DNA of 5,824 nucleotides from assembly GCA_025997675.1 (NCBI GenBank), contig BNUX01000111.1:1-5824 (forward strand), given 5' to 3'. Source of the DNA: Spirochaetia bacterium (GTDB lineage Bacteria; Spirochaetota; Spirochaetia; Treponematales; Breznakiellaceae). This document shows positions 1 through 5,824 of the stretch, piece by piece. Every line of letters starts with the position of its first letter. Positions within the stretch are counted from its first letter, which is position 1. Made by a program: the position numbers and the translations under genes. Under the pieces are notes generated by a model. It made no database searches. It was not told where the DNA came from and saw only the letters and a program-made list of their open reading frames with translations.

Positions 1-916
1 AGGGATACTGCGGGGAGGCGATCTTTTCCGCTTCGTTCCAGACCAGGAGGTCGTCAGAAAACATGATAAAAATGCTTTCCCCATCCACCCGGGAGAGCAT
101 GGCATACCTGCCGTTGATTTTCCGGGGGAAGAGGGCCATCCCCTTGTTCACCGCCATGACGCCCCCAAGATTCTGTATGCGGAATTGCAGGAAATCGGTT
201 GTTTTGATCATCTTGGGGAGGATGTCCTTTCCGTCGTAGGCCGTATAGGTCGCGTAATAACAGACGCTGCCATCATCATCGATAAAGCGGACAAACCGGG
301 CGTCCTCAATGCCGTTCCGTTCCTCCGCCGATACGGGGAAGAGGAGCCGTTCGGAAAGCCGGGTCTCTTTACGAAAACATATTGTTTCCACACCATTTGT
401 GTGGCATGCGCCAAGTTCGGCGGAGCGTCCCACGGGATCGATGCACAGTAATCCTGCCGCATCAACAGTACCGGATCTGAAGGAAATCGATGAGACATGG
501 CCTTCCCCCACAGAACGGGCGCTCATAATGAAACGTAGTATTGCTGTTTCTGCGTTGTCCGGAGCTTCTACAATTGATGGGTTAAAGAGCGCCGTAGCTT
601 CAAAGGCGTATTCCATGGTAAAGTACGCCCCCAAAAGGAGCCGCCCCGCAGGGCTCAGGCCGCTATCCTTCGGCTCCCCCGCCAGGGCCAGGTGTTCCCG
701 AAAGCTTCCTATCAGGTCCCCGTGATCCGCGCTGAACCCGGCGATCACCTGCTCCAGTTCCAACCGTATAGTATCTTCCGGCAGGGCGGCCACCCGGTCA
801 GCCACATGGCGTATCCGGTCCGCCGTGGGTACGAAGGGACGCAGAACCAGCCGGGCGTAGTCGGGCTGCAGGTCCGGCTCGGCCAGGCGGATGAGGGCGA
901 TGGGGGCGCGCATCAT
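1..916 (-). CDS. GH130 family mannoside phosphorylase/hydrolase, C-terminally cut by the window (left copy)
   Basis: This partial gene encodes the first 305 residues of a long-form glycoside hydrolase family 130 protein. Members phosphorolyse or hydrolyse beta-mannosidic bonds in the cytoplasm or periplasm. No signal peptide is visible, so a cytoplasmic place is likely. Signature segments, in order: an N-terminal extension of about 100 residues, FNPSIV (111-116), RSVGEGHVSSI with SFRSG (134-149), the GIEDAR motif with the family's conserved acidic residue E204-D205, YYATYTAYDG, then NKGMALFPR (257-265) and YAMLSR (271-276). I recall full-length relatives of roughly 480-500 residues, so about 40% is missing beyond base 1. 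The start overlaps the glycosyltransferase stop as ATGA; a second ATG follows at once. Whether it is a phosphorylase or a hydrolase cannot be decided from the part present. The gene is identical to the copy at 4909-5824. Confidence 0.9.
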   Translation of the reverse strand, partial: MMRAPIALIRLAEPDLQPDYARLVLRPFVPTADRIRHVADRVAALPEDTIRLELEQVIAGFSADHGDLIGSFREHLALAGEPKDSGLSPAGRLLLGAYFTMEYAFEATALFNPSIVEAPDNAETAILRFIMSARSVGEGHVSSISFRSGTVDAAGLLCIDPVGRSAELGACHTNGVETICFRKETRLSERLLFPVSAEERNGIEDARFVRFIDDDGSVCYYATYTAYDGKDILPKMIKTTDFLQFRIQNLGGVMAVNKGMALFPRKINGRYAMLSRVDGESIFIMFSDDLLVWNEAEKIASPQYP

Positions 917-3024
917 GCTTCACCTCCGAGGAGAAGGCGCTTCTCCGCCTCCCGCATTTCCGAAAGGGCCAATTGAAAGGCCAGGGTGGATTCCGCCCCT
1001 TCGTTCTGGTTGAGCCGGTCCATGTGGAGGCCGTCATGGCAGCCGCCGCTCAGAGCGTCGAATACGAATAGGGACAGGTCGTTACCCCCCAGGTACCAGC
1101 GAAAGGCCCGTTGGGCTTCCCCATGCCAGAAGAGGTCCCCGCTAACCCGGTAGGCTTCCAGGCACGCGGACACCGAGGAGTTGGCCTCCAGGGGCTGCTG
1201 GTCGAACAGGGGCTGTTCCGTTCCCTTGTTAAACACCCGGTCGCTGCCGATGGGGCGGAAATGGCCCTTGGGGCTGGTCTGTATTTTCATGAGCCATTTG
1301 AGGGACACGAACCCCGCATCCAGCATTTCCCGGTTACCCGTATCGTGGCCGTACAGGAGCAGCGCGTGGGAAAGTTTGGCGTTGTCGTAGCTCAGATAGG
1401 ACTCGAACCAGGGCCATTCCGGAGCGGCGTTTTTTTTGTAGAGTGCGAAGAGGCGGTTTGCAAGTTCCTCCCGGATACCGTCCACCAGCCGGTCCCCGGA
1501 AAAGCGCCGGAGGTATTCCCGGATGGCGATAATGGAAAAAGCCCAGGCCCGTGGGGAGGTGAAGGAACTTACGGCGGGGAGGCCCCGTTCAAAGAGCTTC
1601 GCCGCCGCGCCCTGGAAGCCGGGGTTAACGCAGCGCCCCAGGCAGGTACCCAGAGCCCATACCACCCGCCCGTGACTGTCTTCAGAGACCGCCGACGGCA
1701 GTTCCGGCGCCCAGGACCGGTCAAAGTTCAGGAAATTCCTGAACCGCCCCGAGGATTCGTCATAGGCATGGTGGAGCAGCGCCAAATAGGTCCCGGCAAG
1801 CCGGTCGATTTCCGGGTCAGCCTCCTTATCCTGGGAAGCCAGGAGGACCATCAGTATCAGTGCGCGGGCGTTGTCGTCGGAGCAATAGCCTTCGGTGTAG
1901 TTGGGCAGCGTATAAACCGCATGCTGGAACATCCCCGTATCATCGGTAAGCCGCTTGATATGGTCCAGTTTCAGCTTGGGCAGTTCGTTCTGTTCCTCCT
2001 CGGAGAAAAGGCCCCCGAGCGGGCCTCCCTGTGATGCAGCAATACTACGGGTCATACGAGCTTCGGTAAAAAGCTCCACGTACTTCCGGGCCACCGTGGG
2101 CCAGGTCATATTCCGGCCCTCCAGGAAGGCGTTTTTCCGCATGGCGTTCCGCTCCGTATCATTGGAAGCCAGAGCAACCACCGCATCGGCAATAGCCGCC
2201 GGGTCCCGGAAGGGCACCAGGATACCGCGCCCGTCTGCCAGCAATTCTGCGGCATGCCAGTAGGGGGTAGAGATGATGGCGTTCCCGATGCCGTAGGAAT
2301 AGGCCAGGGTGCCGGAGACTATCTGTTCTTCGTAGAGATAGGGGGTGATATAGATATCCGCCATCACCAGGAATTCCTCGAGTTCATCCGCCGACACAAA
2401 GCGGTTGCGGAAGAGGACATGCTTTTCCACATGGAGTTCCGCCGCGAGCTGCTGCAACGAAAGCCGGTACGCCTCCCCTTCATGGCGGATCAGAGCCGGA
2501 TGGGTAACCCCCAGGACAATATAAACCGTATTGGGCTTAGACTTAATAATCTCAGGCAGGGCGCGGATCACCTGTTCAATGCCCTTGTTAGGGGAAAGGA
2601 GGCCGAAGGTGAGGAGCACCGTTTTATCCGCCATATCGTATTGGGCCTTGTAGAAGCTGGGGTCGATGAAGGGCATTTCCGGGATGCCGTGGGGGATGAG
2701 CCGTATCTTTTCCAGGGGGACATCGTAGGCGGCGGAGAGGAGTTCCACGGCCTTCCGGGTCATCACCACCACGAAGCTGGAGCGCCCGGCGATTTCCTCC
2801 AGGACCCGCCGCTGCCGCTTGCCGGGCTCCTCGGTTACGGTATGGAGGGTCGTCACCAGGGGCATCCTGAGCTTCCTGACCAGGGAGAGGATAAAGTTCC
2901 CGTCATCCCCGCCAAAAATCCCGTATTCATGCTGGAGGCAGACGATATCCGGGTTATTGCTGTTAAGGAAGTCCGCCGCCCGCCGGTAGGAGTCGAGGGT
3001 TTTCTCCTCAATTTCAAAGCGCAC
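913..3024 (-). CDS. GT4-type glycosyltransferase with helical C-terminal domain (left, more complete copy)
   Basis: The 703-residue reading starts at a GTG that is almost certainly not the true start: eleven in-frame family-like codons (D-I-P-E-G-Y-R-Y-P-D-R) precede it up to the breakpoint at 3057, so the real N-terminus is lost. Residues 1 to about 320 form a GT-B fold of the GT4 type: HEYGIFGG (32-39), HTV (61-63), IPHGI, the nucleotide-sugar side segment FGLLSPNKGIEQ, and YLYEEQIVSGT around E232/E233, matching the acidic donor-binding region. Residues about 346-703 form a helical, probably alpha/alpha-barrel-like domain with EGYCSDDNAR (378-387), a DGLH segment (664-667) and NEGAESTLAF (674-683). 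GT4 enzymes transfer a sugar from an activated donor with retention of configuration; donor and acceptor here are unknown, though the GH130 partner suggests a mannosyl product. The protein is soluble, with no membrane segments seen. It differs from the right copy by E216 versus K. Confidence 0.9.
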   Translation of the reverse strand: MRFEIEEKTLDSYRRAADFLNSNNPDIVCLQHEYGIFGGDDGNFILSLVRKLRMPLVTTLHTVTEEPGKRQRRVLEEIAGRSSFVVVMTRKAVELLSAAYDVPLEKIRLIPHGIPEMPFIDPSFYKAQYDMADKTVLLTFGLLSPNKGIEQVIRALPEIIKSKPNTVYIVLGVTHPALIRHEGEAYRLSLQQLAAELHVEKHVLFRNRFVSADELEEFLVMADIYITPYLYEEQIVSGTLAYSYGIGNAIISTPYWHAAELLADGRGILVPFRDPAAIADAVVALASNDTERNAMRKNAFLEGRNMTWPTVARKYVELFTEARMTRSIAASQGGPLGGLFSEEEQNELPKLKLDHIKRLTDDTGMFQHAVYTLPNYTEGYCSDDNARALILMVLLASQDKEADPEIDRLAGTYLALLHHAYDESSGRFRNFLNFDRSWAPELPSAVSEDSHGRVVWALGTCLGRCVNPGFQGAAAKLFERGLPAVSSFTSPRAWAFSIIAIREYLRRFSGDRLVDGIREELANRLFALYKKNAAPEWPWFESYLSYDNAKLSHALLLYGHDTGNREMLDAGFVSLKWLMKIQTSPKGHFRPIGSDRVFNKGTEQPLFDQQPLEANSSVSACLEAYRVSGDLFWHGEAQRAFRWYLGGNDLSLFVFDALSGGCHDGLHMDRLNQNEGAESTLAFQLALSEMREAEKRLLLGGEA
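921..927 (-). promoter_or_regulatory. Ribosome binding site of the left GH130 gene
   Basis: The minus strand reads GGAGGTG, a near-ideal Shine-Dalgarno sequence, inside the last codons of the glycosyltransferase gene. There are six bases between GGAGG and the first ATG (916-914) and nine to the second (913-911), so either start is served. It supports the overlapping start over any later one. Confidence 0.75.
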
Positions 3025-3057
3025 CCGGTCGGGATACCGGTACCCTTCGGGAATATC
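2768..3057. other. Single-copy spacer (loop) between the palindrome arms
   Basis: This 290-base segment is the only DNA in the window without an inverted partner. On the minus strand it encodes the N-terminal part of the left glycosyltransferase, including the conserved stretch with HEYGIFGG and the HTV segment, so it is ordinary coding sequence and not a regulatory or recombination site. In single-stranded form the window would fold as a 2767-bp stem capped by this loop. The plus strand here contains the stop TAG at 2987-2989, after which one frame stays open into the truncated right-hand gene. Confidence 0.95.
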
Positions 3058-3058
3058 G
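3057..3058. other. Novel inversion junction (fold-back breakpoint)
   Basis: Minus-strand codons left of this point read D-I-P-E-G-Y-R-Y-P-D-R and then V-R-F-E-I, a pattern I recall from the N-terminal half of this glycosyltransferase subfamily. Immediately right of it the minus strand becomes antisense to the gene's own interior, and that frame hits a stop (TAG, read from 3099 to 3097). The change from coherent gene to self-antisense marks this as the artificial or rearranged joint, while 2767/2768 is intact. A few bases of microhomology (for example GGT or GGTGA around 3058-3062) are possible, but cannot be proven without the native upstream sequence. Confidence 0.85.
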
Positions 3059-4912
3059 GTGATGACCCGGAAGGCCGTGGAACTCCTCTCCGCCGCCTAC
3101 GATGTCCCCCTGGAAAAGATACGGCTCATCCCCCACGGCATCCCGGAAATGCCCTTCATCGACCCCAGCTTCTACAAGGCCCAATACGATATGGCGGATA
3201 AAACGGTGCTCCTCACCTTCGGCCTCCTTTCCCCTAACAAGGGCATTGAACAGGTGATCCGCGCCCTGCCTGAGATTATTAAGTCTAAGCCCAATACGGT
3301 TTATATTGTCCTGGGGGTTACCCATCCGGCTCTGATCCGCCATGAAGGGGAGGCGTACCGGCTTTCGTTGCAGCAGCTCGCGGCGGAACTCCATGTGGAA
3401 AAGCATGTCCTCTTCCGCAACCGCTTTGTGTCGGCGGATGAACTCAAGGAATTCCTGGTGATGGCGGATATCTATATCACCCCCTATCTCTACGAAGAAC
3501 AGATAGTCTCCGGCACCCTGGCCTATTCCTACGGCATCGGGAACGCCATCATCTCTACCCCCTACTGGCATGCCGCAGAATTGCTGGCAGACGGGCGCGG
3601 TATCCTGGTGCCCTTCCGGGACCCGGCGGCTATTGCCGATGCGGTGGTTGCTCTGGCTTCCAATGATACGGAGCGGAACGCCATGCGGAAAAACGCCTTC
3701 CTGGAGGGCCGGAATATGACCTGGCCCACGGTGGCCCGGAAGTACGTGGAGCTTTTTACCGAAGCTCGTATGACCCGTAGTATTGCTGCATCACAGGGAG
3801 GCCCGCTCGGGGGCCTTTTCTCCGAGGAGGAACAGAACGAACTGCCCAAGCTGAAACTGGACCATATCAAGCGGCTTACCGATGATACGGGGATGTTCCA
3901 GCATGCGGTTTATACGCTGCCCAACTACACCGAAGGCTATTGCTCCGACGACAACGCCCGCGCACTGATACTGATGGTCCTCCTGGCTTCCCAGGATAAG
4001 GAGGCTGACCCGGAAATCGACCGGCTTGCCGGGACCTATTTGGCGCTGCTCCACCATGCCTATGACGAATCCTCGGGGCGGTTCAGGAATTTCCTGAACT
4101 TTGACCGGTCCTGGGCGCCGGAACTGCCGTCGGCGGTCTCTGAAGACAGTCACGGGCGGGTGGTATGGGCTCTGGGTACCTGCCTGGGGCGCTGCGTTAA
4201 CCCCGGCTTCCAGGGCGCGGCGGCGAAGCTCTTTGAACGGGGCCTCCCCGCCGTAAGTTCCTTCACCTCCCCACGGGCCTGGGCTTTTTCCATTATCGCC
4301 ATCCGGGAATACCTCCGGCGCTTTTCCGGGGACCGGCTGGTGGACGGTATCCGGGAGGAACTTGCAAACCGCCTCTTCGCACTCTACAAAAAAAACGCCG
4401 CTCCGGAATGGCCCTGGTTCGAGTCCTATCTGAGCTACGACAACGCCAAACTTTCCCACGCGCTGCTCCTGTACGGCCACGATACGGGTAACCGGGAAAT
4501 GCTGGATGCGGGGTTCGTGTCCCTCAAATGGCTCATGAAAATACAGACCAGCCCCAAGGGCCATTTCCGCCCCATCGGCAGCGACCGGGTGTTTAACAAG
4601 GGAACGGAACAGCCCCTGTTCGACCAGCAGCCCCTGGAGGCCAACTCCTCGGTGTCCGCGTGCCTGGAAGCCTACCGGGTTAGCGGGGACCTCTTCTGGC
4701 ATGGGGAAGCCCAACGGGCCTTTCGCTGGTACCTGGGGGGTAACGACCTGTCCCTATTCGTATTCGACGCTCTGAGCGGCGGCTGCCATGACGGCCTCCA
4801 CATGGACCGGCTCAACCAGAACGAAGGGGCGGAATCCACCCTGGCCTTTCAATTGGCCCTTTCGGAAATGCGGGAGGCGGAGAAGCGCCTTCTCCTCGGA
4901 GGTGAAGCATGA
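3059..4912 (+). CDS. Truncated duplicate of the GT4-type glycosyltransferase (right copy)
   Basis: This 617-residue reading equals residues 87-703 of the left copy except for K130 in place of E (GAG to AAG at 3446). It lacks the N-terminal half of the first Rossmann domain, including the HEYGIFGG and HTV segments, so even if transcribed it should not be an active transferase. The GTG at 3059 and the ATG at 3062 are accidental starts: the frame is already open from 2990 through unrelated antisense sequence, and no Shine-Dalgarno sequence precedes them. The C-terminal helical domain is complete. The gene ends in TGA overlapping the ATG of the following GH130 gene. I treat it as a beheaded copy created by the inversion joint, most likely a chimera, and it should not be counted as a second gene. 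Confidence 0.85.
   Translation: MMTRKAVELLSAAYDVPLEKIRLIPHGIPEMPFIDPSFYKAQYDMADKTVLLTFGLLSPNKGIEQVIRALPEIIKSKPNTVYIVLGVTHPALIRHEGEAYRLSLQQLAAELHVEKHVLFRNRFVSADELKEFLVMADIYITPYLYEEQIVSGTLAYSYGIGNAIISTPYWHAAELLADGRGILVPFRDPAAIADAVVALASNDTERNAMRKNAFLEGRNMTWPTVARKYVELFTEARMTRSIAASQGGPLGGLFSEEEQNELPKLKLDHIKRLTDDTGMFQHAVYTLPNYTEGYCSDDNARALILMVLLASQDKEADPEIDRLAGTYLALLHHAYDESSGRFRNFLNFDRSWAPELPSAVSEDSHGRVVWALGTCLGRCVNPGFQGAAAKLFERGLPAVSSFTSPRAWAFSIIAIREYLRRFSGDRLVDGIREELANRLFALYKKNAAPEWPWFESYLSYDNAKLSHALLLYGHDTGNREMLDAGFVSLKWLMKIQTSPKGHFRPIGSDRVFNKGTEQPLFDQQPLEANSSVSACLEAYRVSGDLFWHGEAQRAFRWYLGGNDLSLFVFDALSGGCHDGLHMDRLNQNEGAESTLAFQLALSEMREAEKRLLLGGEA
4898..4904 (+). promoter_or_regulatory. Ribosome binding site of the right GH130 gene
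   Basis: GGAGGTG lies just upstream of the tandem ATG-ATG start at 4909 and 4912 and within the end of the upstream gene. This is the mirror copy of the site at 921-927. It fixes the GH130 start at the ATGA overlap and points to coupled translation with the glycosyltransferase. Confidence 0.75.
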
Positions 4913-5824
4913 TGCGCGCCCCCATCGCCCTCATCCGCCTGGCCGAGCCGGACCTGCAGCCCGACTACGCCCGGCTGGTTCTGCGTCCCTTCGTACCCAC
5001 GGCGGACCGGATACGCCATGTGGCTGACCGGGTGGCCGCCCTGCCGGAAGATACTATACGGTTGGAACTGGAGCAGGTGATCGCCGGGTTCAGCGCGGAT
5101 CACGGGGACCTGATAGGAAGCTTTCGGGAACACCTGGCCCTGGCGGGGGAGCCGAAGGATAGCGGCCTGAGCCCTGCGGGGCGGCTCCTTTTGGGGGCGT
5201 ACTTTACCATGGAATACGCCTTTGAAGCTACGGCGCTCTTTAACCCATCAATTGTAGAAGCTCCGGACAACGCAGAAACAGCAATACTACGTTTCATTAT
5301 GAGCGCCCGTTCTGTGGGGGAAGGCCATGTCTCATCGATTTCCTTCAGATCCGGTACTGTTGATGCGGCAGGATTACTGTGCATCGATCCCGTGGGACGC
5401 TCCGCCGAACTTGGCGCATGCCACACAAATGGTGTGGAAACAATATGTTTTCGTAAAGAGACCCGGCTTTCCGAACGGCTCCTCTTCCCCGTATCGGCGG
5501 AGGAACGGAACGGCATTGAGGACGCCCGGTTTGTCCGCTTTATCGATGATGATGGCAGCGTCTGTTATTACGCGACCTATACGGCCTACGACGGAAAGGA
5601 CATCCTCCCCAAGATGATCAAAACAACCGATTTCCTGCAATTCCGCATACAGAATCTTGGGGGCGTCATGGCGGTGAACAAGGGGATGGCCCTCTTCCCC
5701 CGGAAAATCAACGGCAGGTATGCCATGCTCTCCCGGGTGGATGGGGAAAGCATTTTTATCATGTTTTCTGACGACCTCCTGGTCTGGAACGAAGCGGAAA
5801 AGATCGCCTCCCCGCAGTATCCCT
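4909..5824 (+). CDS. GH130 family mannoside phosphorylase/hydrolase, C-terminally cut by the window (right copy)
   Basis: This is the inverted duplicate of the gene at 1-916. I translated it in full: 305 codons without a stop, running off the window. It shows FNPSIV at 111-116, GEGHVSSI at 137-144, E204-D205-A206-R207, NKGMALFPR at 257-265 and SRVDGES at 275-281, all hallmarks of the GH130 five-bladed propeller fold. The four-base ATGA overlap with the glycosyltransferase and the strong ribosome binding site indicate translational coupling in one operon. Codon use is G/C-ending at both ends but noticeably more A/T-rich between about residues 105 and 184, with ATA, CTA, TTA and AGA codons. No difference from the left copy was found. 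The alternative start at 4912, one codon later, is equally plausible. Confidence 0.9.
   Translation, partial: MMRAPIALIRLAEPDLQPDYARLVLRPFVPTADRIRHVADRVAALPEDTIRLELEQVIAGFSADHGDLIGSFREHLALAGEPKDSGLSPAGRLLLGAYFTMEYAFEATALFNPSIVEAPDNAETAILRFIMSARSVGEGHVSSISFRSGTVDAAGLLCIDPVGRSAELGACHTNGVETICFRKETRLSERLLFPVSAEERNGIEDARFVRFIDDDGSVCYYATYTAYDGKDILPKMIKTTDFLQFRIQNLGGVMAVNKGMALFPRKINGRYAMLSRVDGESIFIMFSDDLLVWNEAEKIASPQYP

Larger units (their letters stand above)
1..2767. repeat. Left arm of a giant inverted repeat
   Basis: Reading this segment as its reverse complement reproduces bases 3058-5824, with one substitution seen (2379 C; the partner base at 3446 is A where G would be expected). Identity was checked directly base by base for the outer 180 bases and the inner edge, and through identical translations in several frames elsewhere. 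The arm ends at 2767: bases 2768, 2769 and 2770 no longer pair with 3057, 3056 and 3055. It carries the 3' part of a GH130 gene fragment and most of a glycosyltransferase gene on the minus strand. There are no target-site duplications or transposase, so it is not an insertion-sequence terminal repeat. At this inner edge the glycosyltransferase frame continues uninterrupted into the spacer, which marks it as the native side. Confidence 0.98.
3058..5824. repeat. Right arm of a giant inverted repeat
   Basis: This is the inverted copy of bases 1-2767, carrying the same two genes on the plus strand. It begins abruptly inside a glycosyltransferase codon context at 3058 and runs to the last base of the window, which pairs with base 1. 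The near-total identity, including third codon positions, means the duplication is either extremely recent or an artefact of amplification or assembly. The copy lacks everything upstream of the point equivalent to residue 87 of the left glycosyltransferase reading, so it is the derived copy. Confidence 0.98.

Noticed and set aside
1428..1440. Run of eight T (mirrored as eight A near 4388) as a terminator or slippage site
   Set aside because: It encodes Lys-Lys-Asn in the glycosyltransferase, the frame is intact on both sides, and there is no preceding hairpin.
1111..2034. Long open frame of 307 codons opposite the glycosyltransferase (mirrored at 3791-4714)
   Set aside because: It lies wholly antisense to a well-conserved gene, in a G/C-rich third-position context that opens antisense frames, and its translation shows no recognisable domain.
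2371..2382. Adjacent GAATTC and CTCGAG resembling a cloning-site remnant
   Set aside because: The sequence lies in frame inside the glycosyltransferase with homologous residues on both sides, and the mirrored copy lacks the second site because of the single mismatch; it is coincidental.
2768..3057. Invertible switch (phase-variation) segment between inverted repeats
   Set aside because: There is no recombinase, the arms are kilobases long rather than short crossover sites, and the spacer is plain coding sequence whose flipped state would not restore any gene.
2768..3057. Hairpin telomere or replicated telomere junction of a linear replicon
   Set aside because: Telomere junctions are close to perfect palindromes at the axis; here the axis lies in a 290-base non-palindromic coding spacer.
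2254..3201. Open frame of 315 codons across the spacer on the plus strand, and the related 3014-3571 minus frame
   Set aside because: Both are antisense shadows of the glycosyltransferase copies and cross the breakpoint by accident; their low-complexity, His/Gly-rich products look non-native.
1..5824. Transposon or insertion sequence with terminal inverted repeats
   Set aside because: The arms make up 95% of the window, contain only metabolic genes, and there is no transposase or target duplication.

Overview
This window is essentially one long inverted repeat. Bases 1-2767 are the reverse complement of bases 3058-5824, with one mismatch found by reading (2379 versus 3446). Only the central 290 bases (2768-3057) are single-copy. 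Position i pairs with 5825-i, so the symmetry axis is the middle of the window and both outer ends stop at the same mirrored base.

Unfolded, the window holds about 3.06 kb of unique DNA, which is part of a two-gene operon. The first gene encodes a large two-domain protein: a GT4-type (GT-B fold) glycosyltransferase followed by an alpha-helical C-terminal domain of about 350 residues. The second gene overlaps it by four bases (ATGA) and encodes a long-form GH130 (DUF377-type) mannoside phosphorylase/hydrolase. The left copy lies on the minus strand: glycosyltransferase 913 to at least 3057, GH130 from 916 to the window edge. The right copy lies on the plus strand: glycosyltransferase from 3059, beheaded, and GH130 from 4909 to the edge. 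Both GH130 copies are cut by the window ends. Almost every base is coding, so there is no gene-free stretch over 300 bases. I see no RNA gene, CRISPR array, transposase, terminator or promoter.

The left glycosyltransferase reads smoothly through the 2767/2768 arm edge, so that side is the native joint. The 3057/3058 joint is the new one: it connects the antisense of the gene's N-terminal part to the gene's own interior in opposite orientation. The simplest explanation is a fold-back (inverted) chimera, as produced by strand-displacement amplification of single cells or low-input samples and then assembled. A real, very recent inverted duplication is possible but less likely, because multi-kilobase palindromes with short spacers are generally unstable in bacteria. 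If it is an artefact, the right-hand genes are duplicates and should not be counted.

The organism is a bacterium with moderately high GC, strong preference for G/C in third codon positions, and good Shine-Dalgarno sequences. The phylum cannot be fixed from the window. The two genes probably act together on mannose-containing (or related) glycans, one making glycosidic bonds and the other breaking them, but the substrate cannot be read from the sequence. I do not see a new biological system here; the most noteworthy point is the palindrome and its junction.
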